Assembly: GCA_021323755.1 (NCBI GenBank)
Contig: JAJPKJ010000065.1
Coordinates: 62,001 to 126,000, forward strand
Reading direction: 5' to 3'
Length of the DNA stretch: 64,000 nt
Source: Chitinophagales bacterium
GTDB taxonomy: Bacteria > Bacteroidota > Bacteroidia > Chitinophagales > Chitinophagaceae
Shown here: positions 28,922 through 37,085 of the stretch, one piece after another
Layout of the letters: the number at the start of each line of letters is the position of its first letter
Position numbering within the stretch: position 1 is the stretch's first letter
Translations under genes and position numbers: made by a program
The notes under the pieces: generated by a model
What the model was told of the DNA's origin: nothing
The model's database searches: none
Seen by the model: the letters and a program-made list of their open reading frames with translations, nothing else

Positions 28922-29191
28922 ATGAACAAAGCTGAATTAATCACGAAACTCGCCGATGATGCCGGCATTACAAAAACTCAGGCAAACTCTGCACTTGATT
29001 CTTTTGTTGAAGCAGTTACTAAAACTTTAAAAGGTGGTGGTAAAGTTACTCTGGTTGGATTTGGAACTTTCTCTGTTTCTAAAAGAGCTGCGCGTAACGG
29101 TCGCAACCCACAAACTGGTGCTGTTATCAAAATCAAAGCAAAAAAAGTAGCTAAGTTCAAAGCTGGAAAAGAATTGTCTGCGAAATTATAA
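28922..29191 (+). CDS. HU-family DNA-binding protein
   Basis: An 89-residue histone-like protein that bends and compacts DNA. KAELITKLADDAGITKTQANSALD forms the helical base, and GFGTFSVSKRAARNGRNPQTG is the DNA-binding arm with the conserved Asn-Pro-Gln-Thr-Gly turn. ATG at 28922 is chosen over 28889 because HU proteins start MNKAEL and the promoter lies between them. Strong promoter and terminator suggest high expression. Confidence 0.95.
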   Translation: MNKAELITKLADDAGITKTQANSALDSFVEAVTKTLKGGGKVTLVGFGTFSVSKRAARNGRNPQTGAVIKIKAKKVAKFKAGKELSAKL

Positions 29192-29210
29192 TGCTACACC
29201 TACTGCATTT

Positions 29211-29257
29211 AAAAGCTCCGATGCTGCGCTGCTTGCGCGTACCGGAGCTTTTTATTT
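29211..29257 (+). terminator. intrinsic terminator after HU
   Basis: 10-bp perfect stem AAAAGCTCCG (29211-29220) / CGGAGCTTTT (29243-29252) with an inner GCGC hairpin in the loop, then T-rich bases. Confidence 0.85.
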
Positions 29258-29298
29258 GGTCTTGAAATGTTATCAAAAAAAAATTAAATATTTTCAAA

Positions 29299-29409
29299 AT
29301 GGGCAAGGGAGATAAAAAAACAAAAAAAGGAAAGATCTTTAAAGGTTCTTTTGGCAAAAGCAGACCTGCAAAAGTGAAAAAGAAAGTCGCTCCTAAAAAA
29401 GAGAAATAG
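29299..29409 (+). CDS. 30S ribosomal protein bTHX
   Basis: A 36-residue, very basic protein: MGKGDKKTKKGKIFKGSFGK then a Lys/Pro/Val tail. It matches the short ribosomal protein THX first seen in Thermus, which sits in a cavity of the 30S head and is common in Bacteroidota. The conserved start MGKGDKKTKKGKI is diagnostic. It lies 42 bases after the HU terminator and is easily missed because of its size. Confidence 0.88.
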   Translation: MGKGDKKTKKGKIFKGSFGKSRPAKVKKKVAPKKEK

Positions 29410-29506
29410 AATTTATTTAAGGTGGTGATAGGTTGAATGGCTAAGAAGAAAATTCATCACCAGGAATTGGGAAAGCAAAATTTTAGCTGATCAGCCTTTC
29501 GATACA

Positions 29507-30151
29507 TTACGGCGCCAACCTTTCCATAATCCATTTACCATTATCCTGCAAGGTATATTGAACTCTGTCGTGCAGGCGATTTGTTCTTCCCTGCCAGAAT
29601 TCAATGGTAACAGGCATTACCCGATAACCACCCCAATTGGGGGGTCTTGAGATTTTTTCCTTGGTAAACTTCTCCCGGATTTTTCTTTCATTTTCATCAA
29701 GCCAATCGCGGCTCGCGATAACATGACTTTGGGGTGATGCCCAAGCTCCTATTCTGCTTCCTTCGGGACGACTGTTGAAATAATCATCGCTTTCTTTTTC
29801 GGAAGTTTTGGAAACTATTCCTGTAATTCTTACTTGTCGTTGTATTTCCTTCCAGAAAAAAACCAAACAGGCACGAGGGTTTTCAAGCAACTGTTGCCCT
29901 TTGTAGCTATCGTAGTTACTAAAAAAAATAAACCCATTCTCATCAAATCCTTTTAGCAAAACAATTCGCGCGGAAGGCAAACCATCGCTCGATGCTGTGG
30001 CCAATGTCATGGCATTGGGTTCTTCAATATGTGCTTCCAATGCATCCGTCAGCCAGGTGTTGAATTGTAAAAAAGGACTGTCAGAAACCGTTTTTTCAGA
30101 AAGCGTTTGCAACTGGTAATCTTTGCGCATATCCGTTAATGCATCCATCAT
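29507..30151 (-). CDS. pdxH: pyridoxamine 5'-phosphate oxidase
   Basis: A 214-residue FMN enzyme that oxidises pyridoxine or pyridoxamine 5'-phosphate to PLP. SARIVLLKGFDENGFIFFSNYDS binds FMN, and RPPNWGGYRVMPVTIEFWQGRTNRLHDR is the C-terminal signature. Usual length. Two adjacent ATGs at 30151 and 30148 are possible; I give the first. Cytoplasmic. Confidence 0.95.
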   Translation of the reverse strand: MMDALTDMRKDYQLQTLSEKTVSDSPFLQFNTWLTDALEAHIEEPNAMTLATASSDGLPSARIVLLKGFDENGFIFFSNYDSYKGQQLLENPRACLVFFWKEIQRQVRITGIVSKTSEKESDDYFNSRPEGSRIGAWASPQSHVIASRDWLDENERKIREKFTKEKISRPPNWGGYRVMPVTIEFWQGRTNRLHDRVQYTLQDNGKWIMERLAP

Positions 30152-30182
30152 TAATAATTTCAGTGCGTAAAATTACCAAAAA

Positions 30183-30211
30183 AGAAAACGACCTGTTGTA
30201 AAAACAGGTCG
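30183..30211 (-). terminator. intrinsic terminator, mainly - strand
   Basis: 9-bp stem CGACCTGTT (30189-30197) / AACAGGTCG (30203-30211), followed on the minus strand by TTTTCTTTTTT. It ends the coiled-coil gene; on the plus strand the tail CTCTTATTTTATT is weaker. Confidence 0.8.
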
Positions 30212-30241
30212 CTCTTATTTTATTTACCAAATACCGTGATT

Positions 30242-31294
30242 TTAGATTTGTTCGTTTTCGTTATGAAATTCATTTTGCTCAGGACCGGATTTTGCCAATA
30301 ATGTCTCCATTTCGCTGATCCGGCGCAACTGGCTCTCCAGCTTTTTATTATGTTCTGAAACCTGTTGCAGATCATTGTTTAACTCATCAAGAAAAGTCAC
30401 TTTCTTCTGCAATTGCTGGCGCTGAAAATTTGCTTCTTTCAGTTTGTCCTCTGTATCAGATAATATTCTGCTCAAGCGTTGATTTTCTTCCCAAAAAGAT
30501 TGCTGACGTACTTTTAATTCATCAAAATCTTTTGTGATCTTAAAATAAGATAATTGCAATTCTTCATAATCATTGCCGGAACGTGATTGAATGATACGGC
30601 TGTCGAGTTTCTGCAATTTATCTTGCAATAAGTTAAATTCAGAATATGCCTTATCCAGGCGAATTGACATTTCATCTGTCAGTCGCTGCTGATGTCGCAA
30701 ATGGTTAATCTCATTCTCTTTATCAGATATTGATTTATGTAGTGTTGCGAGTTGATCGTTTAGCTGCCCGTTGGTTTTTAAAACATCCTGGTATTTTATT
30801 TCAAACTCTTTAAGTAGATCTATTTGTTCCAGCAAACGACCGATCTGTTTATTATGTTCTCCGAAATTTTCCTGTGCTGATTTAAGTTGAGAAAAATAAT
30901 CTGTTGTTTCTGTTGTTGAAAGTTTATTGAGTATCGTTTCAGATGATTGTTGCTCTGAAAAACTGATCTTATTCTTTGAGGAAGTGAGTTCCTTACGCAG
31001 TTCGTCAACTTCGATGTTCAATATTTGTTCATTTTCCCTGGCTTCAGCCAAACGTTCGCGCAACTGTTGTTGTGCGCGTTCCTGCATATCCATATCATTA
31101 TAATACTTCAGCTTCCAGTTATCATTTTCATTGATACCTTCAGTTGCAGCCGAATCATCTACACGTATTGATTTTCTTGAACTCCAGAAAAAGTGGATGC
31201 AAAAACCCAAGATGAGTGCCACGAGCAAAAAGACGATTATCTCGGGCAAACCAACGGTAAGCTGTATATCTAATATGCGCAAAGGTATGTTCAT
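30242..31294 (-). CDS. membrane-anchored coiled-coil protein
   Basis: About 350 residues: one membrane helix near the N-terminus (LPEIIVFLLVALILGFCIHFF), then roughly 300 residues of Glu/Gln/Lys/Leu-rich coiled coil. Probably an inner-membrane protein with a long cytoplasmic or periplasmic rod, such as a structural or division-associated factor, but I recognise no family. Start taken at the ATG at 31294; 31318 is also possible. It follows pyrH on the same strand 180 bases later and has its own terminator. Confidence 0.75.
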   Translation of the reverse strand: MNIPLRILDIQLTVGLPEIIVFLLVALILGFCIHFFWSSRKSIRVDDSAATEGINENDNWKLKYYNDMDMQERAQQQLRERLAEARENEQILNIEVDELRKELTSSKNKISFSEQQSSETILNKLSTTETTDYFSQLKSAQENFGEHNKQIGRLLEQIDLLKEFEIKYQDVLKTNGQLNDQLATLHKSISDKENEINHLRHQQRLTDEMSIRLDKAYSEFNLLQDKLQKLDSRIIQSRSGNDYEELQLSYFKITKDFDELKVRQQSFWEENQRLSRILSDTEDKLKEANFQRQQLQKKVTFLDELNNDLQQVSEHNKKLESQLRRISEMETLLAKSGPEQNEFHNENEQI

Positions 31295-31497
31295 AATGGT
31301 TCGGAAATGTTTTACCAAACTATAATTAAATAATTAGCTACGATCAAACATTATGGCTTTCAACGGATGAGATAAACACAGGAAGAAGTTATAAAAAAGC
31401 CACCTCAGGGGTGGGTTTTCATGGGTTCTAAAGTACTAAGCTTATTGCAGATTTGCAAATCCACAGTAAAATTATTTTAAAATAGCTTGATTATTAA

Positions 31498-32211
31498 TCA
31501 GTCTTTTACCAAAGTGCCCACTTTTTCTCCCCCAATCACTTTGAGTAGGTTGCCGGGCTTATTCATATCGAATACAATTATCGGCAATTTATTTTCCATA
31601 CACAAAGTAAAAGCCGTCATGTCCATTACCCGTAGGTTTTTTGAAATACATTCCTGGAACGAAACGACTTCATATTTTTTAGCAGTAGGATCTTTTTCAG
31701 GATCAGCCGTATAAATGCCGTTGACGCGGGTACCTTTTAAGATCACATTTGCGTTTATTTCTATGGCGCGGAGTGATCCGGCGGTATCTGTGGTAAAGTA
31801 AGGATTACCTGTTCCTGCCCCGAAAATGACGACTCTGCCTTTTTCAACGTGCCTTATGGCCCTGCGCCGGATATAAGGTTCTGCAACCTGCTCCATTTTT
31901 ATGGCACTCTGCAAACGCGTGTAAACACCAATTTTTTCAAGTCCTGCCTGTAAGGCCATGCCATTGATAACGGTTGCCAGCATGCCCATATAATCTCCAT
32001 GGGCACGTTCAATTCCGGTTTCAGCTTCGTTCATACCGCGGTAGATATTTCCGCCTCCGATCACAATGGCCACCTGAACACCAAGATTAACCACACTTTT
32101 GATATCCTGAGCATATTGAGCAATCACACTATTATCAAACCCAAAATTTTTATCTCCCATCAACGCTTCACCAGAGAGCTTTAACAGAACACGTTTATAT
32201 TTTGGCAGCAT
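31498..32211 (-). CDS. pyrH: uridylate kinase
   Basis: 237 residues of the amino acid kinase fold; phosphorylates UMP to [12 protein letters not shown] near the N-terminus, GGGNIYRG (about 55-62), and [20 protein letters not shown] are characteristic. Located after tsf on the same strand, as in many bacteria where rpsB-tsf-pyrH are linked, although the frr gene that often follows is absent here. A terminator separates it from tsf. Confidence 0.96.
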   Translation of the reverse strand: MLPKYKRVLLKLSGEALMGDKNFGFDNSVIAQYAQDIKSVVNLGVQVAIVIGGGNIYRGMNEAETGIERAHGDYMGMLATVINGMALQAGLEKIGVYTRLQSAIKMEQVAEPYIRRRAIRHVEKGRVVIFGAGTGNPYFTTDTAGSLRAIEINANVILKGTRVNGIYTADPEKDPTAKKYEVVSFQECISKNLRVMDMTAFTLCMENKLPIIVFDMNKPGNLLKVIGGEKVGTLVKD

Positions 32212-32345
32212 GTTTAATTTATGATTTAGACCTGCTTATCGCAAGTTGGTTTTCGATTATACGTTACCGTTATTAATAATCATTAATGATGAATTAATGT
32301 TTTTTCTGCTGCAAAGAAAAGATTTTTTTATAAACAAACGGGCAT

Positions 32346-32373
32346 AAAAAAAGAGAGTATCAAACTCTCTTTT
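32346..32373 (-). terminator. intrinsic terminator after tsf
   Basis: Perfect 10-bp stem AAAAGAGAGT (32349-32358) / ACTCTCTTTT (32364-32373) with a 5-base loop; on the minus strand T-rich sequence follows. It lies 10 bases after the tsf stop. Confidence 0.85.
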
Positions 32374-32382
32374 AAAATTCGT

Positions 32383-33231
32383 TTATCCTAATTGCACTCT
32401 TTTAAATGCCGTAATTTTAACCGTTGGATCCACACTTTTCAAATAATCGCCAACCGTTTTTGTGGAATCTTTTACAAAAGCCTGCGCGAGTAATGTGTTT
32501 TCCTTAAAAAATGCATTTAATTTACCCACAGCAATTTTATCAATCATCTCGTCCGGTTTTCCTGCCATTTTCGGATCATTTTTAATTTGCTCGGTAACAA
32601 TTGCTTTTTCACGGGCAACTGTCTCAGCTGAGACCGAATCAGCATCTACAGCCACGGGATTCATCGCTGCAATTTGCATCGCCAGATCCTTACCAGCTTC
32701 AAGGATGCTGTCGGTGTTCTTTGTTAATCCGACCAGCACACCCATTCTATGCGCACCGTGGATATAGGCAGCTACTGCTTCTGCGTCTACGCGTTCAAAA
32801 CGGGTCAATTGAATCTTTTCGCCAATTTTTGCAACCTGATCGTTGATCTTATCTGCTATTGATGCTCCATCCAATTGTGCGCCCAGCAGTTCATCCAGGG
32901 AATGTAAATTATTTTTAACAGCAACATCCATTATGCTTTTGGCAAAATGAACGAAGTCGGAATTTTTTGCGACAAAATCCGTTTCGCAGGCTAATGTTAT
33001 AATAAAGCCTGTTTTATTATCTGCTGTTGTTTTAGCAATGATAACACCTTCTTTTGCTTCTCTGTCGCTGCGCAAGGCTGCCACTTTTTGACCTTTTTTG
33101 CGGAGATAATCAATTGCTTTTTCAAAATCTCCATCACTCTCTACCAATGCTTTGCGACAATCCATCATTCCTGCGCCGGTTGTCTGGCGGAGTTTATTAA
33201 TTTCTGCCGCAGTTATTGTTGCTGTTGACAT
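32383..33231 (-). CDS. tsf: translation elongation factor Ts
   Basis: 282 residues; nucleotide exchange factor for EF-Tu. The N-terminal UBA-like domain has LRQTTGAGMMDCRKALVESDGDFEKA, with the core domain after. Length is normal. Second gene after rpsB on the minus strand, 136 bases away. Confidence 0.97.
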   Translation of the reverse strand: MSTATITAAEINKLRQTTGAGMMDCRKALVESDGDFEKAIDYLRKKGQKVAALRSDREAKEGVIIAKTTADNKTGFIITLACETDFVAKNSDFVHFAKSIMDVAVKNNLHSLDELLGAQLDGASIADKINDQVAKIGEKIQLTRFERVDAEAVAAYIHGAHRMGVLVGLTKNTDSILEAGKDLAMQIAAMNPVAVDADSVSAETVAREKAIVTEQIKNDPKMAGKPDEMIDKIAVGKLNAFFKENTLLAQAFVKDSTKTVGDYLKSVDPTVKITAFKRVQLG

Positions 33232-33367
33232 AAAATGTTTTTTAAGAATTTTTTTCGATGTTCAAGCTGGTTGAAAATATTAAGCGCTTGTAATTGTATT
33301 GATACGATTACACATTTAGGCAATACTCTATTTCAAGCAAAATTCAACCCGCATGAAGTATTAATAA

Positions 33368-34255
33368 TTATTTTGCCCCTGTGCGTCTTGGCGGAGCCCC
33401 TCCACCTACGCGGCGTTTGAACTGGCCACCACCACCACCGGTCTTACTCTTATCGTTATTACGTCCTCTGCCACCTTCGCTTTCTGCTTCGGCAAGTAAA
33501 CGTGCAGCTTTCTTCTCATTTTCATCGGTATTGACATCTTCCACTTCTTCTTCTCTGGCTGCCTGTCTTTCAGCAAGTCCTTCAGCAATTGCTGCAGTAA
33601 TGTAATTAGCGATAATAGCGATCGATTTTGTGGCGTCATCATTAGCCGGAATCGGAAAATCAACTTTATTGGGATCACAATTGGTATCGACCATACCAAA
33701 AGTAGTAATGCCCAAACGAATAGCTTCTGCCAATGCAATATGTTCGTGACCAATATCAACAATAAACAATGCTGCCGGCACTCGTCCTAATTGGGAAATA
33801 CCGCCGAGCACTTTTTCCATTTTTTCTTTATCGCGACTTAAGGTCAGGCGTTCTTTTTTGGTAATGCTGTCAAAGCTCCCGTCATTAAGCATTTTGTCAA
33901 TGCTTTGCATTTTCTTCACGCTTTTTCTTACGGTATTGAAATTGGTAAGCATACCGCCAAGCCAACGTTCTGTGGCATAAGGCATGTTCACTTTTTTAGC
34001 ACATTCCGTAACAATTTCTTTTGCTTGTTTTTTTGTTCCGACAAACATTATTTTTTTACCGGTCTTCGCAATTTGTTTCAGTGCTGCTGCTGCTTCCTGA
34101 AGACTTTCGGTAGTTTTATTAAGATCAATGATGTGAATGCCTTTTTTTTCTGCAAAAATATAAGGCAACATTTTCGGGTTCCACTTCTTACGCAAATGAC
34201 CAAAGTGTACACCTGCTTCAAGTAGTTGTTGTTGTAATGAAGTGTTTTGTTCCAT
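33368..34255 (-). CDS. rpsB: 30S ribosomal protein S2
   Basis: 295 residues, longer than the 240 of E. coli S2. The core matches ([55 protein letters not shown]). The last 55 residues are an added tail with an acidic stretch ([15 protein letters not shown]) then a Gly/Arg/Lys-rich end ([19 protein letters not shown]). Assembled late on the 30S back. Upstream is a large imperfect hairpin (34266-34348). Confidence 0.96.
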   Translation of the reverse strand: MEQNTSLQQQLLEAGVHFGHLRKKWNPKMLPYIFAEKKGIHIIDLNKTTESLQEAAAALKQIAKTGKKIMFVGTKKQAKEIVTECAKKVNMPYATERWLGGMLTNFNTVRKSVKKMQSIDKMLNDGSFDSITKKERLTLSRDKEKMEKVLGGISQLGRVPAALFIVDIGHEHIALAEAIRLGITTFGMVDTNCDPNKVDFPIPANDDATKSIAIIANYITAAIAEGLAERQAAREEEVEDVNTDENEKKAARLLAEAESEGGRGRNNDKSKTGGGGGQFKRRVGGGAPPRRTGAK

Positions 34256-34265
34256 GTTTTATTTG

Positions 34266-34348
34266 CTGTTGGCTATCAGCTACTAGCTGCTAGCGGTTAA
34301 TAATTAAGAATTGCGCGTTGCCAGTAGCTAATAGCTAATAGCAAACAG
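34266..34348. repeat. large imperfect inverted repeat between rpsI and rpsB
   Basis: Two 29-base arms (34266-34294 and 34320-34348) pair at about 24 of 29 positions, with a 25-base loop. Both arms are built from the short words AGCTA and TAGC, giving a (GCTA)n-like appearance. It lies 11-93 bases upstream of the rpsB start. It could be a transcript-processing or regulatory structure or a repetitive element; no T-tract follows it. Confidence 0.7.
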
Positions 34349-34354
34349 TTTTTA

Positions 34355-34744
34355 CTAACGTTTACTGAACTGGAAGCTCTTTCTTGCTTTTTTGCGTCCC
34401 GGTTTTTTACGTTCTACTGATCTTGGATCGCGACGAAGCAAACCTGCTGCTTTCAATGCCGGACGAAAATCCGCATTAATTTGCAGCAAAGCGCGAGCAA
34501 TACCCAATTTGGTTGCTTCAGCCTGCCCTTTTATTCCACCACCAGAAGCATTTACAACCACATCGAACTTATCAGATGCTTCAATGGTTTTTAATGGAAG
34601 TTCTACCTGGTTTTGCAGATATTCCAACGTAAAATATTCTTTGTAGTCCTTATCGTTTATTTTGATCTTACCATTACCTTTTGTAAGAAACACGCGGGTA
34701 ACAGCTTCTTTACGACGACCTACTGAATTTTTTTGTTTTTCCAT
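34355..34744 (-). CDS. rpsI: 30S ribosomal protein S9
   Basis: 129 residues. N-terminal NSVGRRKEAVTRVFL and C-terminal RDPRSVERKKPGRKKARKSFQFSKR with the tRNA-contacting terminal Lys-Arg. Cotranscribed with rplM, 28 bases apart, as in most bacteria. Confidence 0.97.
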   Translation of the reverse strand: MEKQKNSVGRRKEAVTRVFLTKGNGKIKINDKDYKEYFTLEYLQNQVELPLKTIEASDKFDVVVNASGGGIKGQAEATKLGIARALLQINADFRPALKAAGLLRRDPRSVERKKPGRKKARKSFQFSKR

Positions 34745-34772
34745 TTTATAAGTTTATTGCTAAAAGCGGATT

Positions 34773-35216
34773 TTAGAATTTAAATTCTTTTGGTTGTTGT
34801 GCAGTATGCGGGTGTTTATCTCCTGCATAAACAAAAAGTTTCTTTACCAATTTGCGACCCAGGCGATTTTTTGGCAGCATGCCTTTGACCGCTCTTTCGA
34901 TAACTGCTTCTGGTCTGCGCTTCAGCAAACTTTTTGCAGATTCTTCTTTTTTGCCACCGGGGTAACCGGAGAAATTGATATAAATTTTGTCATCAATCTT
35001 ATTGCCGGTAAAAATTACTTTATCAGCATTAATAACGATAACGAAATCACCGCAATCAACGTGCGGCGAAAAATAAGTTTTGTTTTTACCGCGCAATACA
35101 GCGGCAATCTTGCTGCACATACGGCCAACGGTTTGATTAGTACCGTCAACAACGTACCAGTTACGCTGCACGGTAGCCTCGTTCGCATGTTTTGTTGTAA
35201 AATGTAATTTGCTCAT
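34773..35216 (-). CDS. rplM: 50S ribosomal protein L13
   Basis: 147 residues; early assembling 50S protein. WYVVDGTNQTVGRMCSKIA, GDFVIVINADKVIFTGNK and GMLPKNRLGRKL are typical. First gene of the rplM-rpsI-rpsB-tsf run on the minus strand, with a visible promoter and leader hairpin upstream. Confidence 0.97.
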   Translation of the reverse strand: MSKLHFTTKHANEATVQRNWYVVDGTNQTVGRMCSKIAAVLRGKNKTYFSPHVDCGDFVIVINADKVIFTGNKIDDKIYINFSGYPGGKKEESAKSLLKRRPEAVIERAVKGMLPKNRLGRKLVKKLFVYAGDKHPHTAQQPKEFKF

Positions 35217-35231
35217 TTGTTTAATTTTTGC

Positions 35232-35251
35232 GTAGTTGCTATCCCAACTAC
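35232..35251 (-). promoter_or_regulatory. leader hairpin of rplM
   Basis: Perfect 7-bp stem GTAGTTG (35232-35238) / CAACTAC (35245-35251) with a 6-base loop, between the promoter and the rplM ATG. It is a candidate autoregulatory ribosomal-protein leader. Confidence 0.5.
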
Positions 35252-35268
35252 TTAATTTTTAAGGATGG

Positions 35269-35301
35269 CAAAGGTAAGGTTAAATAGAATGACGGACCAA
35301 G
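35269..35301 (-). promoter_or_regulatory. promoter of rplM-rpsI
   Basis: On the minus strand CTTG (35301-35298, three of four matches to TTTG), 21-base spacer, TACCTTTG (35276-35269), a full match to TAnnTTTG. The leader would be about 45 bases. Confidence 0.7.
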
Positions 35302-35440
35302 AAAATACACAGTAATTTTTTATCGTACCTTTATAAATAATTGATAATCAGTAAAAATTTTGTCCAACAAAATAAATTGCCGCGCATTTTGGATAATCAT
35401 TAGCCCTGTTTCACTTAAATTTATAAGCAAATTTTAAAAA

Positions 35441-36049
35441 ATGTCAGAGACAGTTCAACCTCTTGGTCGCAGCGAATTTGGTAATCCTGCAAATGCCGGG
35501 AATTTATTAACTATTGAAGATGCCACCGCCTTACTCAATCAGTGGGTCAATAATGACAGATTGCGTTTACACATGCGACAGGTGGCGGCTGTGATGAAAG
35601 CCTGGGCAATTGAAAAAGAAGATGCGGATGAACAGATTGCCATGAAATGGGAGTTAGCCGGCTTATTGCATGATGCGGATTGGGAAAGGTTTCCCCATGA
35701 CCATTGCCGTATAATCATCGAAGAATTGGAGCAAAGAAATATTGATCCTGAGATCATTCATTGCATTGCATCCCATGGCCCCAGATATTTCGGGGTAGAA
35801 CCAAATAATAGGATGGATAAGATGATCTATGTTTTTGATGAGCTATCTGGTTTTATTCATGCTTCCGCATTGATCCGTCCCACCAGATATGAAGGCATGG
35901 ATGTAAAAAGTGTAATGAAAAAATTAAAGACCCCATCATTTGCAGCGCAGGTAAACAGGGATGATATTACCGATTCCCTTTCCAGGATTGATTTTTCTCT
36001 CGAAGAGATCATAGAATTTATCATTCGCATTCAGCAACACGTTCAATGA
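35441..36049 (+). CDS. HD domain-containing hydrolase
   Basis: 202 residues with the HD metal motif in HMRQVAAVMKAWA, LLHDADWERFPHDHCR and SHGPRYFGVEP, so a probable metal-dependent phosphohydrolase. N-terminal 25 residues look disordered. Cytoplasmic, substrate unknown. Not next to CRISPR or nucleotide-signalling genes, so no special role is implied. Confidence 0.82.
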   Translation: MSETVQPLGRSEFGNPANAGNLLTIEDATALLNQWVNNDRLRLHMRQVAAVMKAWAIEKEDADEQIAMKWELAGLLHDADWERFPHDHCRIIIEELEQRNIDPEIIHCIASHGPRYFGVEPNNRMDKMIYVFDELSGFIHASALIRPTRYEGMDVKSVMKKLKTPSFAAQVNRDDITDSLSRIDFSLEEIIEFIIRIQQHVQ

Positions 36050-36084
36050 TCCACTATTAATGACTGCAACAATTTATTCTTAAA

Positions 36085-36092
36085 TATATTTG
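36085..36092 (+). promoter_or_regulatory. candidate -7 box of the SRPBCC/GyrI-like gene
   Basis: TATATTTG, full match to TAnnTTTG, 30 bases before the ATG at 36123. The -33 region (ACTG at an 18-base spacing) is poor. Confidence 0.4.
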
Positions 36093-36122
36093 CAATAGTG
36101 TACATTATCTGCCATATATAAA

Positions 36123-37085
36123 ATGAAACGAAGAATTGTTGTAATAGTTTTTATTTTTCTACTTGTATCTGTTGGTGTTTTGTTTTTTGCTCCTATCACT
36201 TTTGCAATAAAAAAACAAATTACTATCTCCGCTTCAATCACTGCGGTTGCAGATCAAATTACTGATCTGCGAAATTGGCCAAATTGGAATGAAGAATTGA
36301 AAAAGGAAAATATTCCCTCGTTGCAAAACGCCGCTCAAATCAATAAAACACGATCTCATCTGCACTATGCCAATGTAAGTTATGATTTGATAAGACAAAG
36401 CGCTGCCGCTGTCCTTGTTAAAGTAGATGATAATGGAGCAAAAAAATATCATTCCATTTTTATATTGCCTGATTCAAATATCAACTTCACTACTGTGTTT
36501 TGGATTGAAAATCTTAGCCCGGCAAGCTGGATTAAAGAAAAAATCCATTCTTCCGGAAAAATAGAAGTCAACTTGAATAGTCTAAAAAACTATATGGAAG
36601 ATCCCAGACAATATTATGGTTTCAACATAATACTGGGAAAGGTCGAGGACTCAGTTGTGATCACGGAGATTACGACAGTTGCGAAGAATAACAAATCAAA
36701 AACCCTGTCTGCACTTTACCAGGACATAGTCTCAAAAGCAAATGCGAATAATATTAGGATCGATGAAACCAATTCAAGAATTGCCCATTTTTATCAAATT
36801 GGCAAAGACAGCCTTAGAATAATGGCTGCTATTTCCGTTGACAAAAGACAAAATCCAAAAAACGATCTTGATTTTCTTGAAATGCCTCCACAAGGAAAGA
36901 TGTTATATGGATATTATGAGGGTGCTTATAACGGGATTCAAAAATTGTACTACGCAATGAACAAATACATGGACGACAAGCATCTGAAATTGATCGCGGT
37001 CCCTTATGAGAAATATCTTTCCAATCCACGATCTGCTGAAGATAGTCTTCACATGAAAATAAAACTTTGCTACCCTGTCCTTTAA
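36123..37085 (+). CDS. SRPBCC / GyrI-like effector-binding protein with membrane anchor
   Basis: 320 residues: an N-terminal membrane helix (about 5-28), then a SRPBCC-like domain (ISASITAVADQITDLRNWPNWNEEL marks its start, about 35-180), then a C-terminal GyrI-like small-molecule-binding domain (about 195-315, MPPQGKMLYGYYEGAYNGIQKLYYAM). In Bacteroidota such fusions are common but uncharacterised. It overlaps the convergent ASPIC lipoprotein gene by four bases. Confidence 0.75.
   Translation: MKRRIVVIVFIFLLVSVGVLFFAPITFAIKKQITISASITAVADQITDLRNWPNWNEELKKENIPSLQNAAQINKTRSHLHYANVSYDLIRQSAAAVLVKVDDNGAKKYHSIFILPDSNINFTTVFWIENLSPASWIKEKIHSSGKIEVNLNSLKNYMEDPRQYYGFNIILGKVEDSVVITEITTVAKNNKSKTLSALYQDIVSKANANNIRIDETNSRIAHFYQIGKDSLRIMAAISVDKRQNPKNDLDFLEMPPQGKMLYGYYEGAYNGIQKLYYAMNKYMDDKHLKLIAVPYEKYLSNPRSAEDSLHMKIKLCYPVL

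Noticed and set aside
35441-36049. HD protein as part of a defence or signalling system
   Set aside because: No polymerase, cyclase, CRISPR or effector gene lies nearby; a lone HD hydrolase is not evidence of such a system.
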